Positions 27,567 to 38,424 of a DNA stretch of 60,615 nt are shown here, piece by piece (the first letter of the stretch is position 1; each line of letters begins with the position of its first letter). The position numbers and the translations under genes were made by a program. The stretch is from positions 1 through 60,615 of the forward strand of contig NZ_JANLGY010000012.1 in NCBI RefSeq assembly GCF_024653915.1. Reading direction: 5' to 3'. The stretch comes from Sulfuricaulis sp. (GTDB lineage Bacteria; Pseudomonadota; Gammaproteobacteria; Acidiferrobacterales; Sulfurifustaceae). The notes under the pieces are model-generated. The model saw only the letters and a list, made by a program, of their open reading frames with translations. It was not told the origin of the DNA and searched no databases.

Positions 27567-28538
27567 ATGGAGTTCATACGCGGGTGGCATAACCTCAAGC
27601 CGCAGCATCGCGGGTGTGTGGCCACGATCGGAAATTTTGACGGTGCGCATCTTGGTCACCAGGCAGTGATCGGTCAGCTGGCGGAAAAGGGTCAGGAGCT
27701 CGGATTGCCCACCCAGGTGATCCTGTTTGAGCCGCAGCCGCAGGAATTCTTTCAACCGCAGGCGGCCATCCCGCGTCTGACGCGACTGCGCGAAAAACTT
27801 CAGGCGTTGCGTCGCTATTCGGTCGATCGTGTGCTGTGCCTGCGCTTCGACGCTGAATTTGCCGCCCTGGAACCCGAGCAATTCATTCAACGTCTGCTGG
27901 TGGACGGGCTCAAGGTGCGTTATCTCGTCGTCGGCGATGATTTTCGTTTTGGCCGACAACGACGGGGAGATTTCACCATGCTGGTGGCCGCCGGCCGTAA
28001 GCATGGTTTCCAGGTTGTGAACATGCATACCGTGACGATTGACGATGAACGCGTTTCAAGCACGCGTATTCGCGCGGCTCTGGCGACCGGGGATCTGGTA
28101 CTGGCGGAAAAGCTGCTGGGGCGGCCGTATCGCATGTGCGGACGCGTGGCGCATGGAGACAAGCTCGGCCGCACTCTTGGGTTTCCGACCGCCAACATCC
28201 ATCTGCATCGCAAAGTGACGCCCATCAAGGGGATTTTCGCCGTGGAGGTATTCGGACTCAATACCGAACCGCTGGCCGGGGCGGCCAATATCGGCACGCG
28301 CCCCACGGTCGGCGGTACGCGCACCCTGCTGGAAGTCCATCTGCTGGATTTCAGCGATGATATTTATGGTGCCTACGTGCAGGTGAATTTCCTGCGCAAG
28401 TTTCGCGATGAAAAACGCTTCAATTCACTGGACGAGCTGCGCCACTGGATTGAAAAAGACGTTGTGGATGTGCGCGCGTTTTTTCAGGACTACCATCCGG
28501 GGCGCGTCAAGATTGCCGATCATGAAAAGAGCGCATAA
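27567..28538 (+). CDS. ribF: bifunctional riboflavin kinase/FAD synthetase
   Basis: A 323-residue RibF making FMN and then FAD. The N-terminal FAD synthetase nucleotidyltransferase domain has TIGNFDGAHLGH near 19-30 and the VSSTRIR motif. The C-terminal riboflavin kinase domain has GDKLGRTLGFPTANI and NIGTRPTVGG. The start at 27567 is 84 bases past the DUF2203 stop. ileS follows after 18 bases. Confidence 0.96.
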   Translation: MEFIRGWHNLKPQHRGCVATIGNFDGAHLGHQAVIGQLAEKGQELGLPTQVILFEPQPQEFFQPQAAIPRLTRLREKLQALRRYSVDRVLCLRFDAEFAALEPEQFIQRLLVDGLKVRYLVVGDDFRFGRQRRGDFTMLVAAGRKHGFQVVNMHTVTIDDERVSSTRIRAALATGDLVLAEKLLGRPYRMCGRVAHGDKLGRTLGFPTANIHLHRKVTPIKGIFAVEVFGLNTEPLAGAANIGTRPTVGGTRTLLEVHLLDFSDDIYGAYVQVNFLRKFRDEKRFNSLDELRHWIEKDVVDVRAFFQDYHPGRVKIADHEKSA

Positions 28539-28556
28539 GATATTTGCAAAGGGCTT

Positions 28557-31373
28557 GTGGTGAACGACTATAAAAATACGCTGAATCTTCCGCAGACGGA
28601 TTTTCCCATGAAGGCCAACCTGGCGGCGCGCGAGCCGGAGGTCTTGAAACATTGGCAGGAGATCAATCTATACCAACAACTGCGCGAACACGGTCGCGGC
28701 CGCCCGAAATATATCCTGCATGACGGTCCGCCCTACGCCAACGGCGATATTCATATAGGTCATGCGGTCAACAAGATTCTCAAGGACATCATCGTCAAAT
28801 CCCGGACGCTGAGCGGATTCGATGCCCCTTATGTACCGGGTTGGGATTGTCACGGGCTGCCCATTGAGCACGCCGTCGAGAAAAAAATCGGCAAGGCGGG
28901 CGCGCAGGTCGAGCCATCCAAATTTCGCCAGGCCTGCCGTGAATATGCGCGTGTGCAGGTGGACAAGCAGCGTGAGGATTTTATTCGACTGGGTGTGATA
29001 GGCGATTGGGAGCGGCCTTATCTCACGATGGATTTCTCCATCGAGGCTGACATCATCCGTGCGCTTGGGCAGATAATTGCCAATGGCCACGTGGTGCGTG
29101 GGCACAAGCCGGTGCATTGGTGCAGTGACTGCGGATCGGCGCTGGCCGAGGCCGAGGTGGAATACGTGGACAAGACATCGCCTGCCATCGATGTGCGTTT
29201 TGCCGTCGTGGATCCGGCAGCGTTTCTCGCGCGTTGCGAACATGTTGCAGGCCATGCGGGCGAGGGGCCGATCCACGTCGTGATCTGGACTACCACACCC
29301 TGGACGCTACCGGCCAACCAGGCGGTCGCACTGCACCCGGACCTGGAGTATGTATTGTTGCAGTGTTCCAGCCCCAAAGGGCACGAGCGTTTGCTGGTTA
29401 CTGAGCCTCTGGTCAAAGACGTAATGGCGCGTTACGGTATTGATCAATACCGCGTCGTGGCCAATTGCCGTGGCAAGGATCTGGAGGGCATGAAGCTCAG
29501 GCATCCGTTCTACGCGCGCGAGGTGCCAATCATTCTCGGTGAGCACGTGACGACAGAGGCCGGCACCGGTGCGGTGCACACGGCGCCGGGTCATGGTCTG
29601 GAAGATTACGTGGTTGGCGAACGTTACAAACTCGCGGTGGACAATCCCGTTGGCGGGGACGGCAAGTTCCTGCCCGGCACCGAGCTCTTTGCCGGCGAGC
29701 ATGTATTCAAGGCCAACGAACATGTCATCGAAGTACTCAAGACGCATGGCGCGCTGCTGCATGCCGAGGCGCTGAATCACAGTTATCCGCATTGCTGGCG
29801 CCACAAGACACCGATCATTTTCCGCGCCACGTCCCAGTGGTTTATCAGCATGGAACGTTTGCGTGAACCGGCGCTGCGCGCCATCGCGGGCGTCAAATGG
29901 ATTCCGGATTGGGGTCAGGCGCGCATTCAGGGCATGATTGAAAATCGTCCGGATTGGTGTATCTCCCGTCAGCGTGCCTGGGGAGTGCCAATCCCGCTGT
30001 TTCTGCACCGGCAAACGGGCGAGCGGCATCCGGATACAGGCAGACTGATCGAGCAAGTGGCGCAGCGTGTGCAACAGCGTGGCATTGACGCCTGGTTTGA
30101 ATTGAAACCGGCAGAACTGCTTGGTGCGGAGGCTGATCAATACGACAAGGCCAGCGACACCCTCGATGTCTGGTTCGACTCGGGTGTGACGCACAGTAGC
30201 GTACTGAATCGCCGGACCGAACTCCCGTTTCCCGCTGACTTGTATCTTGAAGGTTCGGATCAGCACCGCGGCTGGTTTCAATCGTCGTTGCTGACTTCGG
30301 TGGCCATGCATGGGGAGGCGCCTTACAAGGGTGTTCTGACTCATGGTTTCACCGTGGATGCCAAGGGCAAGAAGATGTCCAAATCGCAGGGCAATGTGAT
30401 CGTGCCGCAGAAGGTCATCAAGGTCATGGGCGCGGACATCTTGCGTTTGTGGGTGGCGGCCACCGAGTACCGCGCGGAGATGAGTGTTTCCGATGAAATC
30501 CTCACACGCATGGCCGATTCCTACCGGCGCATTCGTAATACCACGCGCTATTTTCTGGCCAATCTTTCCGACTTCGATACTTCGATGCTGCTGACGGTAA
30601 AAGACATGCTCGCGCTCGATCAATGGGCGCTCGCTCGCGCGCATGATTTGCAGAAAGAATTGCTGGAAGCTTACGAGCAGTTCCAGTTCCACGTGATTTA
30701 TCAGAAATTGCATCAGTTCTGCGTCGTGGACATGGGCGGTTTTTATCTCGACATACTCAAGGACCGGATGTACACCATGCCGGCCAACAGCCGTGGGCGT
30801 CGCTCGGCTCAAACCGCGATGTTCCATATTCTGGAAGCGCTGGCGCGCTGGCTCGCGCCGGTATTGTCCTTTACCGCCGAGGAAATCTGGCGTTACATGC
30901 CGGGGAAACGAAGTGAGTCTGTATTCCTGGGAAACTGGTATTCATTGCCGGCACTGCCCGATGGCGCCGTCGATCGCGGCTTCTGGGACGAGGTGATCAG
31001 CGTGCGCCAGGCCGTAGCCAAGGAGCTGGAAAAATTGCGCGTCGCCGGCGATATCGGTTCCGGCCTCGGGGCGGAAGTCGATATATATTGCGATGACCCG
31101 TGGCAAGAGCGCTTGCGTCGGCTCGGAGATGAACTGCGATTCGTGTTCATCACTTCGTATGTACGAGTGCATGCCCTGTCGGAAAAGCCCGCCGCGGCAG
31201 TGGATACGGAAATCAAGGGATTGGCTTTGCGAGTTGCCGCTTCAACCTTCCCTAAATGCATACGCTGCTGGCATTACCGCGAGGACATCGGCAGCAACAA
31301 GGAACACCCGCAGATTTGCAGTCGCTGCGTGCAGAATGTCACCGGCCCGGGCGAAACACGGAGCTACGCCTGA
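28557..31373 (+). CDS. ileS: isoleucyl-tRNA synthetase
   Basis: A 938-residue class I synthetase. It has the HIGH motif as GDIHIGH near residue 65, the [14 protein letters not shown] editing-domain region, KMSKSQGN, and a C-terminal zinc finger with [10 protein letters not shown] and ICSRCVQNV. Two consecutive GTG codons (28557 and 28560) can start it; AAGGG precedes both. Its stop overlaps the lspA start as TGATG. Confidence 0.97.
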   Translation: MVNDYKNTLNLPQTDFPMKANLAAREPEVLKHWQEINLYQQLREHGRGRPKYILHDGPPYANGDIHIGHAVNKILKDIIVKSRTLSGFDAPYVPGWDCHGLPIEHAVEKKIGKAGAQVEPSKFRQACREYARVQVDKQREDFIRLGVIGDWERPYLTMDFSIEADIIRALGQIIANGHVVRGHKPVHWCSDCGSALAEAEVEYVDKTSPAIDVRFAVVDPAAFLARCEHVAGHAGEGPIHVVIWTTTPWTLPANQAVALHPDLEYVLLQCSSPKGHERLLVTEPLVKDVMARYGIDQYRVVANCRGKDLEGMKLRHPFYAREVPIILGEHVTTEAGTGAVHTAPGHGLEDYVVGERYKLAVDNPVGGDGKFLPGTELFAGEHVFKANEHVIEVLKTHGALLHAEALNHSYPHCWRHKTPIIFRATSQWFISMERLREPALRAIAGVKWIPDWGQARIQGMIENRPDWCISRQRAWGVPIPLFLHRQTGERHPDTGRLIEQVAQRVQQRGIDAWFELKPAELLGAEADQYDKASDTLDVWFDSGVTHSSVLNRRTELPFPADLYLEGSDQHRGWFQSSLLTSVAMHGEAPYKGVLTHGFTVDAKGKKMSKSQGNVIVPQKVIKVMGADILRLWVAATEYRAEMSVSDEILTRMADSYRRIRNTTRYFLANLSDFDTSMLLTVKDMLALDQWALARAHDLQKELLEAYEQFQFHVIYQKLHQFCVVDMGGFYLDILKDRMYTMPANSRGRRSAQTAMFHILEALARWLAPVLSFTAEEIWRYMPGKRSESVFLGNWYSLPALPDGAVDRGFWDEVISVRQAVAKELEKLRVAGDIGSGLGAEVDIYCDDPWQERLRRLGDELRFVFITSYVRVHALSEKPAAAVDTEIKGLALRVAASTFPKCIRCWHYREDIGSNKEHPQICSRCVQNVTGPGETRSYA

Positions 31374-31843
31374 TGTGGCGCCTTCTGTGGGTTGCGGGGT
31401 TCGTTTTCGTTTTCGATCAGCTCACAAAATACATCGTGGCTGATTATCTGTTGCGGCATGGAGATGTTCTCCTTACGCCTTTTCTGAGTTTGGTGCTGGT
31501 CCATAACACTGGCGCGGCGTTCGGTTTTTTGAGCAGCGCAGGAGGTTGGCAGAATATTTTTTTCATTATCGTCGCTGGGGCCGCAAGCGCTTTTATTTTG
31601 TGGATGATCCGGCGCCTGGACAGCAAGGAAAGGCTTCTCGCTATAGCGCTGATGCTGGTGTTGGGCGGGGCGCTGGGCAACCTCGCCGATCGCTTGTTAC
31701 ATGGATATGTAATTGATTTTATTGATGTCTATTACGCAACCTGGCACTGGCCGGCGTTCAACGTGGCCGATTCTGCCATCACCATGGGTGCAGCCCTGCT
31801 AATTCTTGATGCGCTGGGAATCCGGAAGACGCGGAACTCCTGA
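31373..31843 (+). CDS. lspA: lipoprotein signal peptidase
   Basis: A 156-residue inner-membrane aspartyl protease that cleaves prolipoprotein signal peptides. It has four transmembrane helices, [10 protein letters not shown], and the catalytic aspartates in [16 protein letters not shown] and FNVADSAI. The ATG overlaps the ileS stop, giving translational coupling. The expected fkpB-type prolyl isomerase gene between lspA and ispH is missing; only 31 bases separate them. Confidence 0.97.
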   Translation: MWRLLWVAGFVFVFDQLTKYIVADYLLRHGDVLLTPFLSLVLVHNTGAAFGFLSSAGGWQNIFFIIVAGAASAFILWMIRRLDSKERLLAIALMLVLGGALGNLADRLLHGYVIDFIDVYYATWHWPAFNVADSAITMGAALLILDALGIRKTRNS

Positions 31844-31874
31844 TGCTGTTCGCAATGCAGCGTATTATTTATTC

Positions 31875-32810
31875 ATGCAAGTTTATCTAGCCAATCCCCG
31901 CGGTTTCTGTGCCGGCGTCGACCGCGCCATTGAAATCGTTGAGCGTGCGCTGGAAATATTCGGCGCGCCGATCTACGTGCGCCATGAGGTGGTGCACAAC
32001 CGTTTCGTGGTGGAAAACTTGCGTGCCAAGGGCGCCGTTTTTGTCGAAGAGCTGGATCAAGTGCCTGCAGGGGCGACGGTCATATTCAGCGCCCACGGCG
32101 TTTCGCGCGCGGTGCGCGAGGAAGCCACTCAGCGTGGCCTGCGTATCTTTGACGCCACCTGCCCGCTGGTGACCAAGGTTCACACGGAAGTGGCGCGCCA
32201 CCGGAGCAACGGCACGGAATGCGTCCTGATCGGCCATGCCGGCCATCCCGAGGTGGAGGGGACGATGGGGCAGGCGGACAGCGGGATGCATCTTGTTGAA
32301 GCGGTCGAAGATGTAGCAAAGTTGCATGTGAAAGATGAAGCCAACCTGTCGTACGCAACCCAGACAACATTGTCCATGGATGATACGGCGAGGATTGTCG
32401 ATGCCTTGCGTGTGCGTTATCCCAATATCAAAGGCCCGAAAAAAGACGATATCTGTTATGCCACGCAAAATCGCCAGGATGCTGTGAAGGCATTGGCGGC
32501 AGCTGTCGACGTAATGCTGGTTGTTGGCTCGCTCAACAGTTCCAATTCCAACCGCCTGCGTGAAGTGGCGGAGGGCCAGAACGTGCGTGGGTACATGATT
32601 GATGGGCCGGATGACATCCGGCGCGAATGGTTGACCGGAGTGCAGAAAATCGGGCTGACCGCCGGCGCCTCGGCGCCGGAGGAGCTGGTACAGCGAGTGG
32701 TCACGCGACTACGCGAATGGGGCGCGGAGGTCGTGGAGGAACAGCCAGGAAAAACGGAAAGTATTTCTTTCCCCATTCCCAAAGAATTACGGAAAAACTT
32801 TATCCCTTGA
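31875..32810 (+). CDS. ispH: 4-hydroxy-3-methylbut-2-enyl diphosphate reductase
   Basis: A 311-residue iron-sulfur enzyme for the last MEP-pathway step to IPP and DMAPP. The cluster-binding cysteines are Cys12 (GFCAGV), Cys96 (DATCPLV) and Cys194 (DICYAT); FSAHGVS supplies active-site residues. The ATG at 31875 gives the standard start [12 protein letters not shown]. It converges with pilE, with 36 bases between the stops. Confidence 0.97.
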   Translation: MQVYLANPRGFCAGVDRAIEIVERALEIFGAPIYVRHEVVHNRFVVENLRAKGAVFVEELDQVPAGATVIFSAHGVSRAVREEATQRGLRIFDATCPLVTKVHTEVARHRSNGTECVLIGHAGHPEVEGTMGQADSGMHLVEAVEDVAKLHVKDEANLSYATQTTLSMDDTARIVDALRVRYPNIKGPKKDDICYATQNRQDAVKALAAAVDVMLVVGSLNSSNSNRLREVAEGQNVRGYMIDGPDDIRREWLTGVQKIGLTAGASAPEELVQRVVTRLREWGAEVVEEQPGKTESISFPIPKELRKNFIP

Positions 32811-32846
32811 TCTGGTATTCATATTTCGTCAGCACGGCCAGCCTAA

Positions 32847-33356
32847 TTATTTATCCGACCACTTTTTGGAATAACTCCCGTGGGTCGTGGGATTCGGTGT
32901 ATTGGTATTATCCTTATCCCAGGACTTTTGGCCCAAGTGATTGATTCTTAGCCGGCCATTACCGGCCTGACGCCGTGTTACACCCGCTCCATCAGGATTG
33001 GCTTGTAGGTGAAAACAACTGGTGATGGGACAGGTGCCAGTGCTGGCGGTCGGGGCCACCAGGGTCATCTCATAGTGCAGGTCCGGAGAAAGCACCGGGG
33101 TGGCAGCCGCAAGGCCGAGTATGCCCGTGGCGCAATCCCGGGTGCCCACCAGTGTCCCAGCGTAAGTGGTGCAGTCTGAAAAAAACTTTTCCTGCTGGGC
33201 GGCGACCCGAGTCAGGGCAATCTGCGCATCCGAACGCCGGGCCTGGGTGGTGAAATTTCTGTAACTCGGATAGGCGATGGTGGCGAGAATCCCGATGATC
33301 ACCACCACAATCATGAGTTCGATGAGTGTAAAGCCGTGTAACCGTATATCCCTCAT
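32847..33356 (-). CDS. pilE: type IV pilin-like minor pilin PilE
   Basis: A 169-residue prepilin with leader MRDIRLHG, cleavage before [20 protein letters not shown], and mature Glu5. The globular part has four cysteines, in CTTYAG, DCATG and CPITSC, allowing two disulfides. A good ribosome site (AGGAG) precedes the ATG. It is the last gene of the fimT-pilV-pilW-pilX-pilY1-pilE operon, which encodes the minor pilins that initiate pilus assembly and carry PilY1 at the tip. Confidence 0.92.
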   Translation of the reverse strand: MRDIRLHGFTLIELMIVVVIIGILATIAYPSYRNFTTQARRSDAQIALTRVAAQQEKFFSDCTTYAGTLVGTRDCATGILGLAAATPVLSPDLHYEMTLVAPTASTGTCPITSCFHLQANPDGAGVTRRQAGNGRLRINHLGQKSWDKDNTNTPNPTTHGSYSKKWSDK

Positions 33357-33387
33357 CCCGATTTTCTCCTCAAGGTTTCAAATACCA

Positions 33388-33413
33388 GCCTCCTCCGGTT
33401 ATCCGGAGGAGGC
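33388..33413. repeat. strong intercistronic hairpin between pilY1 and pilE
   Basis: A perfect 11-bp inverted repeat, GCCTCCTCCGG and CCGGAGGAGGC, around a 4-base loop lies in the 90-base gap. On the minus strand it is followed by TGGTATTTG, without a T-run, so it is more likely an mRNA-processing or stability element than a terminator. Confidence 0.6.
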
Positions 33414-33446
33414 GCTTTGATTCATGGCGTTTGACTATAGCTCAGG

Positions 33447-36400
33447 CTAATCATCATGCCAGAAGGTCGGAATGCGCGACACATCATCGGGAAACGGAAA
33501 GCAAAACGGGGGAGTGCATCCGCCACCGCCATCTCCGCCGCCAATGCTGGCGCCACCGCTGGTGCCGACGATCGCGGTGGTACCGCCCTCGCGGCTAACA
33601 ACCACGATTTCAGATGGTATCCCGCCGCCGATGTCGACGTAGCGATCTATGCCGGTGGTTCCGTTCAAGTCGATAATCCCCGCGCCCGAAAGATAATTGA
33701 GGCCATAGAGGCGGGCAGATCCCTCAGCCGGCGGCGGACATGTGCCCGTGACGACAGGCCCGCCGCTGGGCGGTATATAGGTCGTGACATAAAGCACGCT
33801 GGAGAATACCGTCGGGTGCGAAAGCCCCTTTTCGCCGATCCAGTCGCTGCCTGATTCCGCGAGGTCTACGTACCAGCCATCCGCCGCCTTGATGTCCGTC
33901 AGCGCCGCTGAATATCCTGTACCGCTCGGGTCTTGCAACGCATTGGAGGTGCTGTTGTAAAGATCGCTTTCGGATAGTGTCGACGTTGTCCCGGGACTGC
34001 CGTACGGGTAGTTATAATCGCGGAAGGCATAAATGCGGTTATGCACCTCATCGATGCTCAGGGCTTTGGTGATCTTGTCGAGCGGATCCTCGCGGTCGCC
34101 GCTGGCGATGGCGATGATATCGTAATCGCTGGCCGAGGAGTATGTCGAGTCGCGCGTCTGCACGATCGCGGGTGCGTAGAAGAACTTGCGCCGTTCGAAT
34201 TTATCCGTGGCACTGCAATTATTACTGCGCACACCGCCGGTGCAGCCGATGTCGGCAAACACAAAACCGCTCGTTCCGCCGTTTCTCAAAGCTGCTGTGC
34301 TGGCTGACGGATCGATCTGGTTGCTAAGGTCAATGCGGAACACCTGGCCGCGCATGTCGCCGACATAAAGGCGATCCACCGCGCCGTCGCCGTTGCTATC
34401 CAGCATGCCGACATCCGAGGGAATGGAATATTTCATCTCGGGCATGACCAGCGGTGCGCCGGAACCCGTGCCGCCAACCCGCCACACGAGCGAGCCATTA
34501 AGCGGGTCCACGATGTAGATGCCGTTACCCATGGAATCCGCGCCAGCGGGCATCACGCCGTCCTGGGCGGGGTCATAGCCGCCGCCGAAGATGAGCACGG
34601 TCTTCTTCTTGCTGTCCAGCGTGCTGCCGTCGCTGTCATCGCAGGTGGTGTCGCCGCTCGCACACTTGACGCGGATGGTGGCGACAGCTGGGTATGACCA
34701 GGTCTGGCCGAGCTCCGCATAGTCGCCAGCGCCACCACCCTTGATGCGCCAGAGAAATTTCGGCTTGATCTCGCCGGTGGCCGCAGGGGTGGTCACCGGA
34801 CCGCTGTCGGGCGTGACGTCGAGGGCATAAACGTCGCGTCCTCCGCGGCGCATGCCTATATACAGATAGACTTTGTCGTTATTGCCGCCGCCGGGCTCGA
34901 TGCTGCCGTCTTTGTCGTTGTCCACAACCCATACCGATGACGCACCGTCCAGGCCGATGATATGCTCGCCACTGTTGTTGTCCATGAGACTCTTCATTTT
35001 CGGCAGAAACTCGGGGAGATAAACTATCCACTCTTCCTGTCCACCGGTAGTGGCATCATTCGAGGTATTGATCATGCGCAGGCCGCCGTCGTTGGTGCCG
35101 ACGAAGAGCTTGCTCACGGGACTGGCGGCCGTGCCACCGTAGGTGACCGTGGCCGGACGGCTGTGCAAAGCGTCCGTGAATTTCCAGCGATTGTCCGTGG
35201 TCGAGCCGTTGCTGTCGTCGTCCTGCACGTCCTGGCCGCGCATCCAGCGGATGGTGTCGTAGTATTCCTGATCGGTCATCGAGGCGTTGCCGAGCAGGGT
35301 CTTGGACAGGGCGGCGTTATCAGGCGTGCCAACCACGGCTTGGCTGACGACATGTCTCGCCAGCGTCAGGTCTTCTGCACTGGCGGGGAAGTCGTCGTTA
35401 TCGGTTGTGCTTGCCGTACCGGTGTAGGTGTATACCTTGCGTGTGCCAGCGGTGTAGGCGGGAACTTTCGCTCCCGCACCACCCAGATCCACGGTGGGTC
35501 CATCCGGTGAAGAGCTCCAAAAGCTTTGGGCCGTGCCCTTGATTTTGCTTGTGTTGGTATCGATGGCCGGGTCGTCGTTGGCATCCACTACTTCGCCGAA
35601 GAGGCAGGATTCGCCCTTGTCGCACAAACGGTATTTTTTCACGTTGCCCGGCCAGCCGACCGCCAGTTGCGGGCTGAACACGCTGAAATACACATCGTCC
35701 TGGTCATAGAGCCGGTTGAAGGCGTTGACCGTGAGCGAGGGCGAGACGAATCCCGTCGGGTCGCTCAGCACCTGGTTCAGTATCTCCCGGAAGGCGTCAG
35801 TCAGTTCGTCGGCGTTATTGACCGTCTGATACGAGCCTTTGCCGGTCGAGGCGAGGTCGCTGAGGAACGTGTTGCTGATGTTGAAGCCGACGGTATGCGT
35901 GTAGATCGGCTGGGTGCCGACGTACGCGGAGAATTGATCGCTATTGGCAAGATAGGTTGTCAGCGTAACGCCGCAGTCCTCGAAGCCTGACCCGGAGCAG
36001 CTGGCGGCTCCGGTCATGGTCCTGACCTTGACCTTGGAGTTGTTGGCCGTGGCCGCGCCGTCGGTGAGCAGTACCATATGATTCGACTGGCAGCCCGCCG
36101 TGACCGGCGATTTATAAGTCACATTGCCGGTAATCTGTTCCGTGATGCAGGCATCGGCCTCGAGGTCCGCGTTGCTACAGCCCGTTGGCTGACTCAGGTT
36201 GTTGGGGCTGTAGGATAGCGAATGGCTCACGCGCAGCAGGTAGGTGTTGGTGCCGGAGGTGCCGTTTTCACGCGCTTTGCCGTAGTCGGCTGCATCGCCG
36301 CGGAAATAAAGTGCGCCTTCGTACAAGGCGTCCACGATCGGAGTACTGCCACCGGCGCTCATGGCCACGATGGCGGCTTTTATTTCATCGCGCGCCTTGC

Positions 36401-37892
36401 GCGCCGCGCAGGAGGCCTGATAGGTGATGCGCAGGAACGGCGCTCTGCCAGGCGAGGTTTCGAAGGCCTCGACGTTACGCGGGCCAGATGCCGCGCCGGC
36501 CTTGATGAAAAAAGCCATGGCATTACCGCTCGCCCAGCCCGTACGATTCACTATTTCCGACACAATACCCGTGAGGCTGGGTGTGGTGAGCGGTTGTCCG
36601 GCCGCCGGATTGGGGAGACTGTTCCACGGCACGGATACGGAACTGGATGTTCTCGGGCGCAGCGTGGTGTTCGATATATTGAAGGCGGTCCCCGTAAAGG
36701 TAGTGGCGCTATCCGACGCCTGTCCGTCGATGATTAACGAGGCCGCTGCCGAGTTGGTAGTGCGAATGCGGAAATCCATTTCCGCCGAAACAATCGTGGC
36801 CCCCTGTGGAACCTGTATATTCTGGAAGCGGACACCGACATACTGTTCGTTGCTGGTGCCCTGCTTTGTGAGCTGAATCGGATTTGAGTTGGTTTGGGCG
36901 GTCGTCATGCCGCCAATGCCGGCGCCGTTCGCGCGCTCTTCGGCATCGTCGGTCCCGAGATTCACGCGTGCAACGGCGGTTTTGTTGCATGTGACAGAGC
37001 CGCCGACCCCGGAAGAGTCGTATTTGACGACGAGTTTGGGAAAGAAGCTCTCGTAATTGGCACCGGGATCGACATAACGGTCATACGCATACGCAATGCG
37101 GGTGCCCGAGGCGGTGGTGAATTGAAATGCCATGGCGTTGCCACTCTGCCAGCCGCTGCGGTCGACAATAGTTTTCACGACCGCCGATATATCGGGACTG
37201 TAATAGCGCGCACCGTTGGTCCAAGCCGGCGTGGCCCAGGCTACCGCGGCGGTCTGGACGCGGCTGGTGATATCGTTGGCGACGGCGGTATAGGCCGGCG
37301 CATTATCAGAGGCGTCTGCGGAAATGGTCATGCTTGTCGCGTTTGAATTGCTGCTCGAGGCGATCAGCGTCACATAGGCGCTGGTGATGGTTGCGCCCTT
37401 GGGGATGTAAACGTTGCTAAAGCGGATGCCGACGGTACGACCGGATTGAAAGGTATGGGTTGTCTCGGTCGTGGTCACGGTGCCGGACGATGATTCATAG
37501 GCGTCATCGGCGCTGTTCTGCATGGCGGCGATCAGATTGCCGTCATCCGGCACGTCGGCATCGAGGTCGCTTAGGGGGTAGATCACGGCCGCGCCTTGGC
37601 CGCGCGAGAAGCGCATGACGCCCAGGTTGATATTGGTGCTCTCGTCAATGATGGTCTTCATCGCCTGCTTCATATGGTCGATGCGGCTCATGCCGTTGCT
37701 CACGTACTCGTTCATGCTGCCCGAGGTGTCCAGGATCAGCAGCACGTTGGGCTTGAGACCGCTGGCGGAGGGGTCGGTGAAATAGATATCGGTATCGCGC
37801 GCCGGAGCATTGGTCGAGACCAGCGCGAAAAGGACACCGGCGATGATGAATGCAAATGCAGTGCGACGCTGGTTGGGGGTTGTCGTGTTCAT
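33447..37892 (-). CDS. pilY1: type IV pilus tip adhesin/biogenesis factor PilY1
   Basis: A 1481-residue exported protein. The signal peptide ends near residue 32. A von Willebrand A domain begins with the MIDAS motif DTSGSM at 55-60. After residue ~125 two similar beta-rich modules follow (about 125-291 and 314-493), each with VGVRFxN or VGIRFSN, PxGATI, an ISAD/IDGQASD stretch and GWxSGNAMAF. The VWA fold resumes near 498 (GGSTPIVDALYEGALYF). The C-terminal PilY1 beta-propeller has DxDxDG calcium loops (DNDKDGSIE and DSNGDGAVD). PilY1 works at the pilus tip in adhesion, retraction control and surface sensing. Confidence 0.93.
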   Translation of the reverse strand: MNTTTPNQRRTAFAFIIAGVLFALVSTNAPARDTDIYFTDPSASGLKPNVLLILDTSGSMNEYVSNGMSRIDHMKQAMKTIIDESTNINLGVMRFSRGQGAAVIYPLSDLDADVPDDGNLIAAMQNSADDAYESSSGTVTTTETTHTFQSGRTVGIRFSNVYIPKGATITSAYVTLIASSSNSNATSMTISADASDNAPAYTAVANDITSRVQTAAVAWATPAWTNGARYYSPDISAVVKTIVDRSGWQSGNAMAFQFTTASGTRIAYAYDRYVDPGANYESFFPKLVVKYDSSGVGGSVTCNKTAVARVNLGTDDAEERANGAGIGGMTTAQTNSNPIQLTKQGTSNEQYVGVRFQNIQVPQGATIVSAEMDFRIRTTNSAAASLIIDGQASDSATTFTGTAFNISNTTLRPRTSSSVSVPWNSLPNPAAGQPLTTPSLTGIVSEIVNRTGWASGNAMAFFIKAGAASGPRNVEAFETSPGRAPFLRITYQASCAARKARDEIKAAIVAMSAGGSTPIVDALYEGALYFRGDAADYGKARENGTSGTNTYLLRVSHSLSYSPNNLSQPTGCSNADLEADACITEQITGNVTYKSPVTAGCQSNHMVLLTDGAATANNSKVKVRTMTGAASCSGSGFEDCGVTLTTYLANSDQFSAYVGTQPIYTHTVGFNISNTFLSDLASTGKGSYQTVNNADELTDAFREILNQVLSDPTGFVSPSLTVNAFNRLYDQDDVYFSVFSPQLAVGWPGNVKKYRLCDKGESCLFGEVVDANDDPAIDTNTSKIKGTAQSFWSSSPDGPTVDLGGAGAKVPAYTAGTRKVYTYTGTASTTDNDDFPASAEDLTLARHVVSQAVVGTPDNAALSKTLLGNASMTDQEYYDTIRWMRGQDVQDDDSNGSTTDNRWKFTDALHSRPATVTYGGTAASPVSKLFVGTNDGGLRMINTSNDATTGGQEEWIVYLPEFLPKMKSLMDNNSGEHIIGLDGASSVWVVDNDKDGSIEPGGGNNDKVYLYIGMRRGGRDVYALDVTPDSGPVTTPAATGEIKPKFLWRIKGGGAGDYAELGQTWSYPAVATIRVKCASGDTTCDDSDGSTLDSKKKTVLIFGGGYDPAQDGVMPAGADSMGNGIYIVDPLNGSLVWRVGGTGSGAPLVMPEMKYSIPSDVGMLDSNGDGAVDRLYVGDMRGQVFRIDLSNQIDPSASTAALRNGGTSGFVFADIGCTGGVRSNNCSATDKFERRKFFYAPAIVQTRDSTYSSASDYDIIAIASGDREDPLDKITKALSIDEVHNRIYAFRDYNYPYGSPGTTSTLSESDLYNSTSNALQDPSGTGYSAALTDIKAADGWYVDLAESGSDWIGEKGLSHPTVFSSVLYVTTYIPPSGGPVVTGTCPPPAEGSARLYGLNYLSGAGIIDLNGTTGIDRYVDIGGGIPSEIVVVSREGGTTAIVGTSGGASIGGGDGGGGCTPPFCFPFPDDVSRIPTFWHDD

Positions 37893-37923
37893 GGTGTTGC
37901 CCTCAATTGAGTTTGCTCGTGAA

Positions 37924-38424
37924 CTATTTAATCTGCACGACGCCGCGCGTGACCGTCGTGTTGAGACCGATGTTAACGCTGTCTACTTGCGCATTTACCT
38001 TGCTTTGCTGAGAAAAGTGATAAGCCTTTTGATCGGTTGAGAAACCGAAACCACGCGGCGGGCTTCCTTCCTGCAGGTAGGTCGTGGTGACTTGCGGCTT
38101 GCGATTGTTGATCGCTGAATAGATTGTCGTAATGGGCGTTGTGCTGACGGCGTACTGAGCGCCATCAAGTAGTGCCTTTTGCAGGCCGGACTCCGCCACT
38201 TCAAATCCCCGTGTGCCTTCCTGGATGTTGCCGGACATTTTTTCTTCAAGCGTGGCCGTGCCCATCGCCGAGATGCCCAGGATTGTCAGGATCATCAGGA
38301 TGACCAGGCTCATGATGAGTGCGGTACCACGCTCACGCCGATTTCCCCATGAAAGTGCTGCCGGCCCTGCCATTTTTCGAGGCGGGGAATGGCGGCGGGC
38401 CGCATGCAGGGCGCGTGCGTTCAT
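37924..38424 (-). CDS. pilX: minor pilin assembly protein PilX
   Basis: A 166-residue protein with a basic N-terminus, RERGTALIMSLVILMILTIL (the PilX N-terminal helix, in which the usual FxxxE is replaced), then a short globular part. The ATG at 38424 overlaps the pilW stop by four bases. A shorter start is possible because the N-terminal ~30 residues before the hydrophobic helix are long for a prepilin leader. It is part of the minor pilin complex with PilV, PilW, FimT and PilE. Confidence 0.85.
   Translation of the reverse strand: MNARALHAARRHSPPRKMAGPAALSWGNRRERGTALIMSLVILMILTILGISAMGTATLEEKMSGNIQEGTRGFEVAESGLQKALLDGAQYAVSTTPITTIYSAINNRKPQVTTTYLQEGSPPRGFGFSTDQKAYHFSQQSKVNAQVDSVNIGLNTTVTRGVVQIK

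Noticed and set aside
29307-30827. 506-residue open frame antisense to ileS
   Set aside because: It is the reverse-frame shadow of a confidently identified synthetase in GC-rich sequence; it has no ribosome site and no recognisable domain.
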